Shown piece by piece: positions 1 to 12,877 of a stretch of 64,000 nt of DNA. The notes below the pieces were generated by a model, which was not told where the DNA came from, searched no databases, and saw nothing but the letters and a program-made list of their open reading frames with translations. A program made the position numbers and the translations under genes. The DNA is from Symsagittifera roscoffensis (taxonomy: Eukaryota > Xenacoelomorpha > Acoela > Convolutidae): contig NC_087066.1 of assembly GCF_963678635.1 (NCBI RefSeq), positions 2,079,745 through 2,143,744 of the forward strand. Direction: 5' to 3'. Every line of letters starts with the position of its first letter. Position 1 is the stretch's first letter.

Positions 1-1200
1 AGTCTCAGTTGATCTAAAGCGGTCTGATCGCAAAAACGAACTGATCAGTTACCAAATATATTCTAGTTTTTGTTAACGGATTGTGTACTTACCCGCCTGA
101 TTATTAATTATTTGTACTTACCCGCACTGACGAAAATGGAATAGAATTGATTTTACTTTGAAAAAAATATGTTGAAAAATATTAGATCGAATTTAGTATG
201 AAAAAAGTACAAATATTAAATAAAAAAGATGGTGGTTGGTTTAGATCGAGTTAAAATTAAATTGATCGTTAATCCAAGCTACAAAAATTGTTTTATATCC
301 ATTTCACCCCATTTTTTTCCAGTTTCAATTTGTTTCAATTTTTAAGGAGACTAAAACGGATTTAAATCGATTAAAGTCGATTTTTTATTCGACTTTTATC
401 AGTTTCAAATTGTAATTGTATTTATTTATTTCCTATCGTTTTTCATTTTACATCCATAGCGTTTTGTAGCATGAAAAAGACCAAATAAAAAACATCGAAA
501 AAACTCTATGATTTCTTTGCATAATTTGAGTTGAAAAAATGATCTATACTGACCCTTTTCTTGATTCGTTTCTGCACGAAATCGGCACAAAATTCGCTCA
601 AAATTTGATTGTCTTTTATGATTTTTAATGCTTTAATTGCCTTTTATTGAGATCAAAAAACAATTTATTCTGATTCTTTTCTTGTTTGTTACATAAGATT
701 TTGCCCATAGTCTGATATACATTGACTGTCTTTGATTGCATTGCAATTTTTGAGCTTAAAATCTGATTTATGTTTATTATATTATTGAATTCCATAACAT
801 CTGGCATGTTTTTTTATAATGTAAAAAAAATTTCAAATTTTTTTCTAAAGAGTTTGTTTTTTTGCCGTTTTTTTGCCGTTTTATTGAGCCTGAAAATCTA
901 TCGATTTAACTCTAGTTGCTATCTAGTTTTCGGCCGGATAGTTCCGCCAGCTTCTTAGTCTAAAAACAATTCTGATCTTTCTTTTATAATTTCTAGTCTC
1001 AATAGATCTAGAAAACACAGTTGTTCTTCCAAGATTAGAGGAGAGAAGGAAGCAATTGAATACGATTTGAATTTTAATTTTCTCTGGCTGAAACTATGAA
1101 TAGTTTCAGCTGTACAATTCAAAATAAAAACCAGTAAAGGATCAAAATTGGTTATCTATAAAGATTTTGCAGTGATAGATATCAAGGTATGTTATAATTA
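1..1200. other. AT-rich sequence without a recognisable gene
   Basis: I see no supported gene here. The sequence is rich in A/T homopolymers. A short direct repeat containing TGTACTTACCCGC occurs twice at about 85-130. The open frames are short and low-complexity. It probably belongs to the same intergenic or intronic repeat landscape as the array that follows. Confidence 0.5.
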
Positions 1201-4200
1201 TTTGTTTTGAACTGGTTCCACTCATCCTCGATTCAAAAGTTTTTTTGAATCAAAGTTTTTTCTTGTGAAGGAACGATAAAGTATTTTCTTGTGGGTTTAA
1301 GGAGAGTGTAGAGTGATTGGGCCAGCAAAGTACATGTAATGAGATTGAGAGATTGACATGAAAGCAAGAAGATCGTACTGATGTTGCAGATCTGTGTTAA
1401 AATAGTGTCGATTTTGTAACATAGAGCGAAATCAGGCGCATTCTTAACTATTCGTTGGTATTGATCGAGTAGCGAGACAAAAGTTGACATCTCTGAGTTT
1501 AGACATCGAATATTTTAACGAATTTTAAGAAGGCATTTGTAGGAAAAATGTGAGTCGAAGTCCTAAGCACATGTTTATCACACGTTTTTCGGTTTGAGTT
1601 TTGACATCGAGTTGGTCATTGTCCTTTTTAAATGGATGCCTTTGCTGCAATGTTGGCTCCAAAACTTTTATCCTGTGAGAGTTGTGGAAGCAAAGTCAAC
1701 ATATTTGCCATTCCATAGTCGGAATATCGCCTAGTTTTCATCTCTCTTTTGCCGCTCGTTTCTGTTGATCTGTGGAATAAACAATTGAATTTTAGTAATT
1801 CAGTTTTAGTGTTGATTTTTTAGATAATTTCGCAAAAACTTTTTAAATGGTTCAGTTATTTTGAAGAATTGTTCATCCCGGAGCCATACTTGTGAGTCGG
1901 GTTTCTAAGCCGATGTTTAGCAAATGTTCTACAACACTTGTTCTTGTGTTCAAGTTTAGTCATCGAATTGGCCATTGTAAATTTTCAATAAAAGCTTTTG
2001 CTGTTATGTCGGCTTCATACTTTTCATACAGTGAGAGTTTTGATTGCGGCAGGCAAAACCAATAGATTTGTTTTTCCAAAGTCGGAATGTTGTCGAGTTG
2101 TTATCCCTTTTTTGCTGCTCGTTTTTTTCTTTGCTCGGTGAAACCTTCACTTTGTGTATATCTGCATTCTAGTGATTCAGTTTTAATTATGATTGTCCTA
2201 GGTACTTTCGCAGAGTTCAATTAATTCAGTTATTTTGGAAATCTGCTCACCTTGGAGCCATTTTTAAAAATATTCTGAATCATGGCTCTAAGCACAGGTT
2301 CAGCAGATTTTCTTCAGCACAGTGTCGTGGGCACAGTGTCTTGGGTATAGCTGTGAGTATCTCTCTGAGAAGAATATTTTCTTGCTGATAATATTTTCTT
2401 TCTTTCGTGTCAGGTTTTTTTTGAGTTGTTTTTGGTTGTCCTTTTCTTAAAAAGTTTTGTTTTTGATCAACGCTGACTTGTGCTTATTAGGGTTACATTT
2501 TTTCCTTATAAGATCTGAACAGCATTTCGAAAAAAAAACTTTTAACCGGTTTGATCTGGTTCGGGTATATTAGGGCTTTCTGTACATGTTGGTAACGTGG
2601 TGTTGTTAGTAAGGTGCGTTGAACATTCATGCTTTTGTTTCGTTTTTCCATCCGGGTTCAAGAAAATTTTGAATTGTGTGATAGCTGATTAAAATTGTTA
2701 TCAATTAGTTTATTTGTTTTGAAATTCATTTCTTTACTAAAATTGTCAAGCGAAGTTGTCAAGAGTTTACAAAAAGGGCATCATCACAAGCCGAGTTGGA
2801 GGTTTCACAAGTTTCTGCACACATGAAGAGGTTAGTTTTTCTTATTACTTATTGACTATTTTTTTACATTTTGTGACATTTTTACTACACTTCATTTTAT
2901 TTCACCATTACTTTTTACTGCAGTCGTTTACCATCTTTTTCATTGAAATGATTTTTAAATCTGTTTTTTTTGTGTAAGTTGTTTTTGTGTAAAAGAAATT
3001 TGGTAATCTAGAAACGTTTAAACTGGTGGGTAAATCTTCATAGGTTTTTAATTATTACAAAATCATACTTCTGTAGAGTTGGAGTCGGAAAACATTTGTT
3101 GAGGTAGTTAGATTTTATGGTAAGTGATTTCTTTATTAGCTTTTCTTACAGGCTGATTAAATTTCTAGTGCGTAGTAGAGGCTAATTGACGTTTGAGTGC
3201 CTTGATGGTACTAAGCTCTCATTGTGTAACACTGAAACCGTGGTGAGTATTTTGGATTAGACGAGAGAGTTTGTGGTTCAAATTCGTGTCATTGACGCTT
3301 TCTACCAGTGGGACTTCAACAGCTTGAATGTTTTCGTGTGGGGTGATTATGGGGCGGGAGTAATTAAAAGGAAAACCTTAGAGAGGGGGCAAAAAGATCA
3401 ATTTAGTTGGACGGGAGTGTAGTTGAGGAGGATACCGTGCATGTTAGAGTTTTTGATGCACCAAGCAAATTTTAACAACCAAAGTGATGATGCGTATTTA
3501 GAACTTATAAACATGAATTGGATGAATTGGTGGTGTGGGTTACGTGAAATTGAGCTTTGCAGGAAGTGCTTTAAATGTGTAACGTTTATGATGTGGGTTT
3601 GTTTTTTTTTGTAACATTAATTTATGTGAGCAGTCAATCTATTTCTTTTGGAGTCAAAAAACTAAAGGTTAGTTGGAAAGTGTCTTATGTTTTAATTGTT
3701 TGAGGGCACAATCAATGAAATGTTTGAAAATTTTCTTTTATTTCTGTGGAAATGGAAAAAAAATCAATTATTTTGAAAAATTGCTCTGTTGGTTTGAACT
3801 TACAGCAGGTTTCTGTCAAACAAGGATTTTTCTATGTATCGGGTGACAGTGTTCGTAGTGAGTTCTGGGGAAGTGGCGGAACCCGCATGCTTTGAAACGA
3901 TCGAGGATTTGTGTTAGAATAGTGTCCATTTCGTAACCTAGAGCGAAGACAGGTGCATTCTTAATCATTCGCTGGTATTGACCGAGTAGCGAGACAAAGG
4001 TTGACATCTCTGAAATTAGACATCGAATGTTTCAAAGAATTGTAAGGAGGCATTTGTAGGAAAAATGTGAGTCAAAGTCCTAAACAGATGTTTAGCACAT
4101 GTTTTTCGGTTTGAATTTGGACATCGAGTTAGTCATTTTCCTTTTTCAATAAATACCTTAGCTGCGATGTTGGTTCGAATTGTTATCCCTTTTTTTCTGC

Positions 4201-7200
4201 TTGTTTTTTTTTGCTCGGTGAAACCTTTACATTATGTATATCTGCATTTTAGTGATTCAGTTTTAATTATGATTGTCCTGAATATTTTCGAGAAGGCTTT
4301 TAATTAGTTCAGTTATTTTGAAAGTCTGCTCACCCTGGATCAAGTTTTAGGAAAATTGTGAACCACGGTTCTAAGCACATGTTCAGCAGACTTTCTCCAG
4401 CACAGTGTCTTGGGCTATTCGGGGTATACTTGTGAGTGTCTCCTTGAGTAGAGTTTTTTCTTGTTTTTAACTTTTTTCTTTTGTGTCAGGTTCTTTTCAG
4501 TTGTTTTTTGGTTGTCCTTTTCTTAAAATTGTTTTGTTTTTGATCAACGCTGACTTGGGTTTATTAAGAATTCATTTGGTCCTAATAAGATTTGACTTGC
4601 ACTTCAAAAAGAATTTTTAACTGGTTTGATCTGGTTTGGGTATATCAGGGCTTTCTGTACATGTTGGTATTGTGGTGGCCTTAGTATGGTGCGTTGAACA
4701 TAGCAGCTTTTGTTTCGTTTTTTGACCTGGTTTAAGAAAATTTTGAAATGTGTGATAGCTAATTAAAATAGTTATCTATTAGTTTGTTTGTTTTAAAATC
4801 CATTTACTTGCTACAATTCTCTTGCGAATTTGTTAAGAGTTTCAGGAGAGTTTACAACAAGAGCAACATCAAAAGCCAAGTTGGAGAAATCAGAAAATTT
4901 TGCACACATGAAAAGGTTAATTTTTCTCCTTACTCATTTACTAATTTTTTCATTTTTTGACAATTTTACTACACTTGAGCTATCAATTTAAATTAGGTTG
5001 TAAATTTTATTTTACCATGACTATTTACTGCAGTCGTTTGCCACTTTTTTTAATGTTTTACAAATCTGTTTTTATTTTGATTATATTTCTTGGTTTTTAA
5101 AGATTTTGATAAAAACGTAAGAGAAATTTGGTAACTTAGAATCGTGTAAACTGGTGAGTAAATCTTTCAACAGGTTTTTAAAAATTACAAAATCATACTT
5201 ATGTAGAGTTGTCGTCGGAAAACATCCATTCGGGAAGTTAGATTATATGGTAGGTGATTGCTTTATTAGCATTGCTAACAGGCTGGTTACACTTCTAGTT
5301 CTTAGTAGAGGCCAAAGAAACTTAAGTGCCTTGATGATACAAAGTTCTCCTTGTGTAACACAAAGATTGTTTGTGATTCAAATTCGTATCATGGACGCTT
5401 TCTAGCAGTATGACTTCAACAGCTTGAATTTTTTGGTGCGGGAAGATTATGGGGCTGGAGTCCTTAAAGGAAAACAATAGTGAGGGGGCAAATTCATACA
5501 TTTGTTGGACGGGAGTGTAGTTGAGGATGATACCGTGCACGTTAGATTTTTTGATGCACTGAGCCAAAGTTAACAACCGAGGTGATGATGTGTACTCAGA
5601 AATTATAAAAATATTATGGTGGTGTGGGTAACGTGAAGTTAATTTTTGTAGGAAGTGCTTTAAACGTGTAACGTAATTGTGTTTTTTTTTCTAACAATAA
5701 CTTATGTAAGCAGTTAATCTATTTCTTTTAAAGTCAAAAATTAAATGTTAGTTGGAAAGTGTCGGAGCTGCTGAGGTAAATTTCTGTTGTTTTAATTGTT
5801 TTGAGCGCATAATCGATGAAATGATTGAAATTTTTCTATTATTGATTTGGAAATGGACAAAATAATCAACTATTTTGAAAAATTGTTCTGTTGGTTTTGA
5901 ATTTACAGCAGGTTTGTATCAACCAGCGAATTGTCTATGTATCGGGTAAGTGTGTTCGTAGTGACCTCTGGGGAAGTGGCTGAACTCTCATGTTTTGAAA
6001 CGAGTAAGGATTTGTGTTAAAATAGTGTCAATTTCGTAACATAGAGCAAAACCAGGTGTTTTTTAACTATTCGTTGGTGTTGACCGAGTTACGAGACAAA
6101 GGTTGATATCTCTGAGCTTAGACACTGAATATTTTGAAGAGTTTCCGGGATGCAATTGTAGGAAAAAAATGTAAGTCGAAGTCCTAAGCACATGTTAGCA
6201 CACGTTTTTCGGTTCGAGTTTGGACGTCGAGTTGGTCATTGTCCTTTTTAAATGAATGCCTTTGCTGCAATGTTTGCTCCAAAAATTTTATCCTGTGAGA
6301 GTTGTGGAAGCAAAGTCAACATATTTGCCATTCCATAGTCGGAATATCGCCTAGTTTTCATCTCTCTTTTGCCGCTCGTTTCTGTTGCTCTGTGGAATAA
6401 ACAATTGAACTTTAGTAATTCAGTTTTAGTATTGATTTTTTAGATAATTTCGCAAAAACTTTTAAATGGTTCAGTTATTTTGAAGAATTGTTCATCCCGG
6501 AGCCATACTTGTGAGTCGGGTTTCTAAGCCGATGTTTAGCAAATGTTCTACATTACTTGTTCTTATGTTCAAGTTTAGTCATCGAATTGGCCATTGTTAT
6601 TTTTCAATAGATGATTTTGCTGTAATGTCGGCTTCATACTTTGACTGCGGTAGGCAAAAACAAAAGAATTGTTGTTCCAAAGTCGGCATGTTGTTGAGTT
6701 GTTATCTCTTTTTTGATTCTCAATTTTTTTGCTCTGTGAAACCTTCACATTATCTATATCTGCATTTTAAGATACAGTTTTAATTATGATTGTCATAGAT
6801 ACTTTTGCAGAAGGCTCTTAAGTAATTCAGCTATTTTGAAAAAGTGCTCGGCCTGGAGTCAATTTTAGGGGAAAAAATGAATCACGGTTCTAAGCACATT
6901 TTCAGCAGATTTTTTAAGCACAGTGTCGTGGGCTTGTCGGAGTATACTTGTGAGTGTCTCTTTGAGCAGAGTATTTTCTTGTTTATTTTGTTTTTCCTTC
7001 TTTTGTGTCATGTGTTTTTTCATTGGTTTTTTGGTTGTCCTTTTCTTAAAAACATTTTGTTTTTGACCAACGCTGACTTGGGCTTATTAGGGTTTCAATT
7101 TGACTTGCACTTCAAAAGCGTAGTTTAACCGGTCTGATCTGTTTTGATTATAAAAGGGTTTCCTGTAAATGTTGGTAACTTGGTAATCTGGTGGCGTTAG

Positions 7201-9200
7201 TAAAGTGCGTTGAACAATCAAGCTTTTGCTTTTTTTCCAACTGGTTTGAATAAAAAATTGAATTGTGTGAAAGCTAATTAAAAGTGTTATCACTTATTTT
7301 GTTTGTTTTAAAATTCATTTACTTGCTACAATTCTCGTTCGAAGTTCCTAAGAGTTTTCAGGAGAGTTTACAAAAAGAGCAACATCAAAAGCCCAGTTGG
7401 AGATTTTACAAACTTCTGCACACATCAAAAAGGTTAGTTTTTCTTATTACTCATTTATTAAGTTTTTTACGTTTTGTGACAATTTTACTATATTTGAGCT
7501 AGCAATTTATTTTAAGTTGTAATTTTTTTTCACAATTATAGCTTACTGCAGTCATTTAGCAGTCTTTATCGAAATGGTTTACAAATATGTTTTTAATTTG
7601 TTTAAATTTCTTGATTTTAAAAAGTATTGATCAAATCTAAAAGAACCGTGTAATCAAGGTTTCATCAAAAAATTTTAAAATCAAGAAATTTAAACAAAAA
7701 AGCAGATTTGTGAACCGTTTCGATACAAATTGCTAAAGGACTGCAGTAAACTATAATGGTGAAAAAAAAGAAAACTTAAAATCAATTGATTGGTAGAATT
7801 GTGTAAATTGGTCAGCAAACCTTCAAAAATTTTTAATTATTACAAAATCATACTTATGTAGAGTTGGGATCGGAAAACATCCATTGGGAAGTTAGATTGT
7901 ATGGTAGGTGATTTCTTTAATAGCTTTGCTAACAGGCTGTTTACACTTCTAGTGCTTAGTAGAGGCCAAAGAAGCTTAAATGCCTGATGATACTAAGTTC
8001 TCTTTGTGTAACACTGAAACCGTGGTGAGTATTTTGAATTAGATTAAAGAGTTTGTGATTCAAATTCGTATCATGGGCGCTCTCTAGCCTATGAATCCAA
8101 AAGCTTGAATTTTTTCGTGTGAGAAGATTATGGGGCGGGAGTCTTTAAAAGGAAAATCTTAGTGAGGTGGCAAGTTTATACAATTGTTGGACAGGAATGT
8201 AGTTGAGGAGGATACCGTGCATGTTAGAATTTTTGATGCACTGAGCGAAACTTAACAACCAAGGTGATGATGTGTACTAAGAGTTTATAAACATATAATG
8301 GCGGTGTGGGTAACGTGAAATTGATCTTTGTAGGACGTGCTTTATATGTGCAACGTTTATGATGTGTGCATGTTTTTTTTCTAACAATAATTTATGTAAG
8401 CAGTTAAACTAATTCTTTTGGAGTCAAAAAACTAAATGTTAAATGTAAAATGTCGGAGCGGTTGAAATAAGTTTCTAATGTTTTAATTGTTTGAGCGCAT
8501 AATCAATGAAATGATTGAAATTTTTTTCTTATTGCTTTGGAAATGGAAAAAATAATCACTCATTTTTTGAAAAACTGTTCTGTTGGTTTTGAGTTTACAG
8601 CAGGTTTGTATGAAAAAGTGAATTTTCTATGTATCGGGTAAGTGTGTTCGTAGTGACCTCTGGGGAAGTGGCTGAACTCTCATGTTTTGAAACGAGTCAG
8701 GATTTGTGTTAAAATAGTGTCAATTTCGTAACATAGAGCGAACCCAGGTCCATTTTTAACTTTTCGTTGGTGTTGATCGAGTAGCGAGGCAAAGGTTGAC
8801 ATCTCTGATCTTAGTCATTGAATATTTTAAACATTCAATACTTTTACTGCAGGTTTGTTTCGAATAGTGAATTTTCTATATATCGGACGACAGTGTGTTC
8901 ATAGTGAGCTCTGGGGAAGTGGCTGAATCCGCATGCTTTAAAATGACTGAGGATTTGTGATAAATCAAAGTTCGTTAAGTTTTTAGCTGTAAAAGATTAG
9001 TGAGTTGGGTGGTGACTTGCTGTCATTTATTTTTAACGGTTTCCCAATCGAAGAGTGGTACACTGAGTGGATTGGGGAACTTGTAGAAACAAAACCAAGA
9101 GGGTGTCAGAATTAATGTACGTTCCTCTGCATTATGGCTATGGGTGAGAGTTTTTTGGCCTGTGGCTTCTTGGTTATCACTGCAACACTGTGCGAAAAAT
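1200..9200 (+). repeat. Tandem array of ~2.1-2.7 kb units, three units plus a partial fourth
   Basis: Three independent anchors recur in the same order. A block ending in TTGACATCTCTGA lies near 1480, 3995, 6100 and 8795. A block containing AACGCTGACTTG lies near 2470, 4545 and 7065. A block with the core GGGGCGGGAGT lies near 3352, 5451 (as GGGGCTGGAGT) and 8133. Spacings of 2.1-2.7 kb indicate whole-unit duplication followed by indels. The units are clearly diverged. They encode no convincing protein: open frames are short and not conserved between units. The array is large-unit satellite or duplicated intronic DNA. Confidence 0.8.
7525..7770. repeat. Inverted repeat of ~100-bp arms inside the third array unit
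   Basis: The segment at about 7530-7625 (with TTACTGCAGTCATTTAGCAG) recurs in reverse complement at about 7660-7770 (with CTAAAGGACTGCAGTAAAC). About 35 bp of spacer separates the arms. The other units carry only the plus-orientation copy, near 2915-2960 and 5020-5060. This arm was therefore duplicated in inverted orientation in one unit only. Confidence 0.75.
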
Positions 9201-9213
9201 TAGATGCAAGCAT

Positions 9214-9574
9214 TTAGAAATTCATGAGAATTTTTATGTCTATAATAGTGGCTTTGGAGGAGTATTGATGTGGAAGAGGCATTCGACTAAAGATTTGGGT
9301 GATTTTGATGTTTTTCCTCTTCATTATTTTACATTGTGCACGGGTGGAAAGAATGTTGCGCGCGGTGTTGCGAATGCATGATTTTGACATTTCTGAGGAT
9401 GAGGCGGAGTGGGTTAGTTGGTGTAATGATTGATTGATGTTCTGAATTGGGTTTTTCAAATCTTCTAAAGCGTCCTCTATTTGGTCGTCGGCTATTGCGC
9501 TTGTGGTGTCCTTAAGAGTGTCAAAATTGAAGAAAGACCCGCAGAGACATCGAAACATGAGGAACTTGAGTTGT
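9214..9574 (-). CDS. Possible orphan exon, unknown protein
   Basis: I do not recognise this protein. The minus frame is open from a strong acceptor-like sequence (TTTTTATTTTTGCAG, ending at 9575) to a stop at 9214. The peptide has normal amino-acid complexity, including the stretch SAIADDQIEDALEDLKNPI, and could form a helix. Its base composition is less AT-rich than the surroundings. No start codon or partner exon is evident, and it lies between the tandem array and the inverted-repeat arm. It could be a real exon, a relic, or chance. A shorter plus-strand frame overlaps part of it. Confidence is low. Confidence 0.25.
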
Positions 9575-9639
9575 CTGCAAAAATAAAAATTGTAGAGAAT
9601 ACCAATACTACTAGATTCTTGCGTATGGGTTGACAAGGT

Positions 9640-11960
9640 TTGCATGGTCGAGTGTACATAAGTTCTTGGAAAGTTATGTAGTTTTTGTCAAGTGTTTACC
9701 AATAACGTATTATGCGTGTGAATTTAATCAGAATTATGATTATTTATCTAAAACAGACTGACTTTTTCGAGAAGACTCCAGTATTTTCACTACCATTTCT
9801 TAATGTACATCACATACCAGATGCATAATGTGTAAGTGTGAATTTTTTCACGTTTCTGAGCATAAGTATTCGGACGTTTTTTTGTGTGTGTTCTTTTTTG
9901 TTTTACGTACGATCTCAAGTAACTTTCGATAAAACTGTATTTTTGTACACACTAAGTGAAGCCATTTAAGACGCTCATGCACAGTTAAAACTATAAATAT
10001 AGCTCAAACTTCGTTTTATTGTTTATCTTTTTATGCACGAACTTTTTGCATGGACTTCCATGCAGCAGATACTACAGCTCTACTTTTACCCACATGTGGC
10101 TTTGCTTGCGTTTTTGAGTAGTGTACGTATATTTGTAATCTATTTTTTGTATTATTTTGTTCATATGTAATCTTTCTGTTTGTTTTTGTATTACTTTTTC
10201 AGGGTATATTTTCACATATGCGTTTAACAAAAACAATTGAGATGTATAATTTTCCTTAAATGTAACTAAATAAAACTCCACTTTGTTTTTGCTAGAATGT
10301 CTGAAAAACTAAATTTTTCTACAGTTACAATTTAATTACAACACTTTTATCAGATTTTATGCATGCGATTGCGTGCGTGTTTATGTATGTAATTATTATA
10401 GAACTTTTGAAATGTGAAAGTTTTGCGTTCCAACCTTAAAATTCGAGGACCCATTTGCATACATTTTCGATTCGAAACATGATTTTTTTTGGCTTTTTTG
10501 TATATTTTTTGAAAATTACGAAACATTTTGCATACAATTGAATTAAATTTTTTTTTAAGTTTTTTGCATCATTTTCAAAAACTGTTTTTTGCATAATTTG
10601 GAAAAAACAAGAGTAATTACTGCACCAAACTCCAATACGGAACTTTTGCATCTATTTAAAATACCTATAATTTTTTTTTTACAATATATCTTAAGAAAAC
10701 TGATTTTACCTCAAGAAATGATAGCATTGCTTGCTAAAGTTTTTTAAAAGCGTTTTTTACCAGATTTTGTTTAGTTTTACCCTTGCTTAGACTGTTCATG
10801 ATTTTGTTTTTTTTTTTCATTAGGCTCGGCGGAATCTTTAATAATTCTCGGTTACTTTACCAAAAACGAGGTATTTTACAAGGCTTTAAGCGATTGTACT
10901 TTCTAAAGAAAATGCTTTTCCCCCAACGATTTAGGAAATACAAGATCGTTGAACCTCTTGTTCAGGTTTGACGCAGTCAATTTTTTTTCTAAAGAACTCA
11001 TAAGATATACTGGTAGGATTACTTAATCTAAGACTTAAGTAATCTTAACGTTTCTTAAGAAATTTTTTTGAAAGTAACTAAAAAAAGAAAAAGTTGCTAT
11101 GAGATAAATCTGTCTGAAGTGTTTTCACAGTTTCGACTGTTAAGACTATTTTCTCGGTAGATTTCTCCTGTCTGAAGTCAAAAATAGCGTTCTTAACAGT
11201 CAAAAATGTGAAAACATTTCAATGAAAACTTGAGATTTCTGAAGATAACTTAAAATGCAGAGAAAAGAAATGTACCAAGATAACGGTCTTGTCAAAGAAA
11301 ATTATGAAAAAAATATTAGTAATTAAGTAATCTTTTAACTCAAGAGTTAATTCAAGAGCTTCATTACAAATGAAGTAAGGCAAGCTCTATTTAAAAATGT
11401 TACAAGAGGTGAAAACAATATAAACTGAATTAATGATTAAATTGTTTGATTTCTTAATTATTATTTTAGCAGTCAAGACTCTCAAGTTTGTCAAAACTAT
11501 CAGCGTAAGCTTCTCAAATTAAAATAGGTTTTTCAAAAAATAATAATAACTTTGATCAAAAAAGTATTCAAAAAACCAGAATGTAACAAAAGGTAGAGCA
11601 AATGAAATAAAATGAGAGAAAAGAATACTTTAGAGATTGGCAGCCACTTTAAAAGTATGAACAAAAATTAAATCAAAATATACATTGCATCATTTAAGCA
11701 CACTGGAGAGATTGAATAAGCAGTTGATGAATGCATTAAAACTTGACCAAAACTTGTTTTTGATCTGAAACACTAATGATCGATCTGTCGTAGGTTCTGA
11801 AATTATAAGCTAACTGTTTTTTCATTGAGTTTTAACTCGAGTGGTAACTTATTTGATTACTTCCGATGAGTTTACGCGCATGCTTGCGTATAAAATTGAA
11901 ATCAATTAACAGAAAAATTCAATATTCGAAATGTTTGCATAAAGAATAATCACAGTTGAA
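9640..11960. repeat. Left arm of a large diverged inverted repeat
   Basis: Blocks here recur in reverse complement and reverse order on the far side of the giant retroelement. About 9630-9700 matches 37130-37200 (GTTGACAAGG, TCGAGTGTAC). About 9800-9860 matches 36930-36990 (TACATCACATACCAGAT). About 9960-10010 matches 36760-36800. About 10050-10130 matches 36615-36700. About 11100-11290 matches 34020-34200. About 11690-11790 matches 33500-33600. Identity is moderate with many indels. I find no gene in it. It is AT-rich and may be a foldback element or an inverted segmental duplication of intronic sequence. Confidence 0.75.
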
Positions 11961-12203
11961 AAGAAATTTATTATATACAACGAAAAAATAGTAATGGTGA
12001 AATTGAATGAATTCACAATTCAGTTGTTGAAGAATTAGATCCTTATCTTCTTACGTCGTTAATTTATCAGCAGAGTACTCATCAGATCACTGAACAAACA
12101 TTCTATGTAAAGATTTTTGACCGGATAAAAGCTTTTAATTTTTTTCAAAAAAAAGTTTTTGTTTGAGATCATCTTGACATTGTCAACAATCAAAACTTAT
12201 CAT

Positions 12204-12357
12204 CTACAAGCTATTGAGGGAAAAATTATGAAAAACTAAAGTAGTTTTGACAAATAGAGATTTGAAATATAATAAATTGAGATGAGTTTGCTGAGCATTT
12301 CCACGAAGCTGAGTTTCTATTTTCCACACAAGGGCTTTGTAGTAAAACTTAGGAACT
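12204..12357 (-). pseudogene. Short coding-like block conserved with 34474-34620, cut by the giant element
   Basis: The minus strand encodes a peptide beginning PKFYYKALVWKIETQLRGNA. A diverged copy at 34474-34620 encodes PRLYYKALVWKEECQYCENA in the same orientation. Both continue to a nearby stop, at 12204 and 34474. The shared peptide YYKALVWK followed by a matching NAxQT suggests descent from a coding exon, although the match may simply reflect recent duplication. The giant retroelement is inserted immediately upstream of this block, at the GTTT target site. The family is unknown. Confidence 0.4.
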
Positions 12358-12361
12358 GTTT
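12358..12361. other. Candidate target-site duplication, left copy (GTTT)
   Basis: GTTT directly precedes the left LTR, and the same four bases follow the right LTR at 32754-32757. Four- to five-base duplications are normal for Ty3/gypsy integration. The purine tract inside the left LTR also ends in the complement of GTTT, so the duplication is supported but not proven. Confidence 0.6.
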
Positions 12362-12877
12362 TGTAACATTCGTCTACTTCGGTCACATATGAGGCTTAAG
12401 AAAAATAGGCCCTATAACCATTGGCTCAGGAGTCAGGGACACTATCTCTTGTGTTTTTCTACCTCAAAACGGTCGGAGCCAATTCGGTTCACTTGCGACA
12501 TGAGACTAAAACCCGTTACAGCTTAGAGGCCACTACCAAAATATCCCCCCACTCTAGAAATAAGAACGTCCCCATACTTAGGTCTCTAAATACCCAAAAT
12601 ACATGAACGCCGTTAAAAACAGGGTCGGAACAATCCTTACGGTTACTTTTTATTAGAAAGTGGACCTTTGATCCATTTCAGATGGATCAACCTAAAACTC
12701 GGCTTATCTCAACATAACTATCACAAAATACACTCGGAAAAATTAAATTAGGTTTTCACATAGCAGCAAACTTGAGAATTAGAGTAATTAGGCTAATTAG
12801 TAACTCTAGCATAAATAGGATTGAATATAACTTGCTTGAGAAGATTGCTATCAATGAATTCCAATCAAAAGAAATGA
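12362..12877 (-). repeat. 3' LTR of the giant element
   Basis: This segment aligns along its full length with 32259-32753. By eye there are about two dozen substitutions and a few small indels, so roughly 95% identity. Read on the minus strand it runs from TCATTTCTTTTG to GAATGTTACA, so it ends in the usual CA but does not begin with TG. The last open reading frame of the element enters it and stops at 12865. Confidence 0.92.

Noticed and set aside
6511-7128. Open frames of 90-94 codons in the tandem array
   Set aside because: They are not conserved in the other array units and are rich in Phe/Leu/Ser from T-rich DNA.
10072-10651. Minus-strand frames of ~70 codons in the left inverted-repeat arm
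   Set aside because: They are Lys/Phe/Ile-rich frames expected in AT-rich DNA, and the matching blocks in the right arm do not preserve them.
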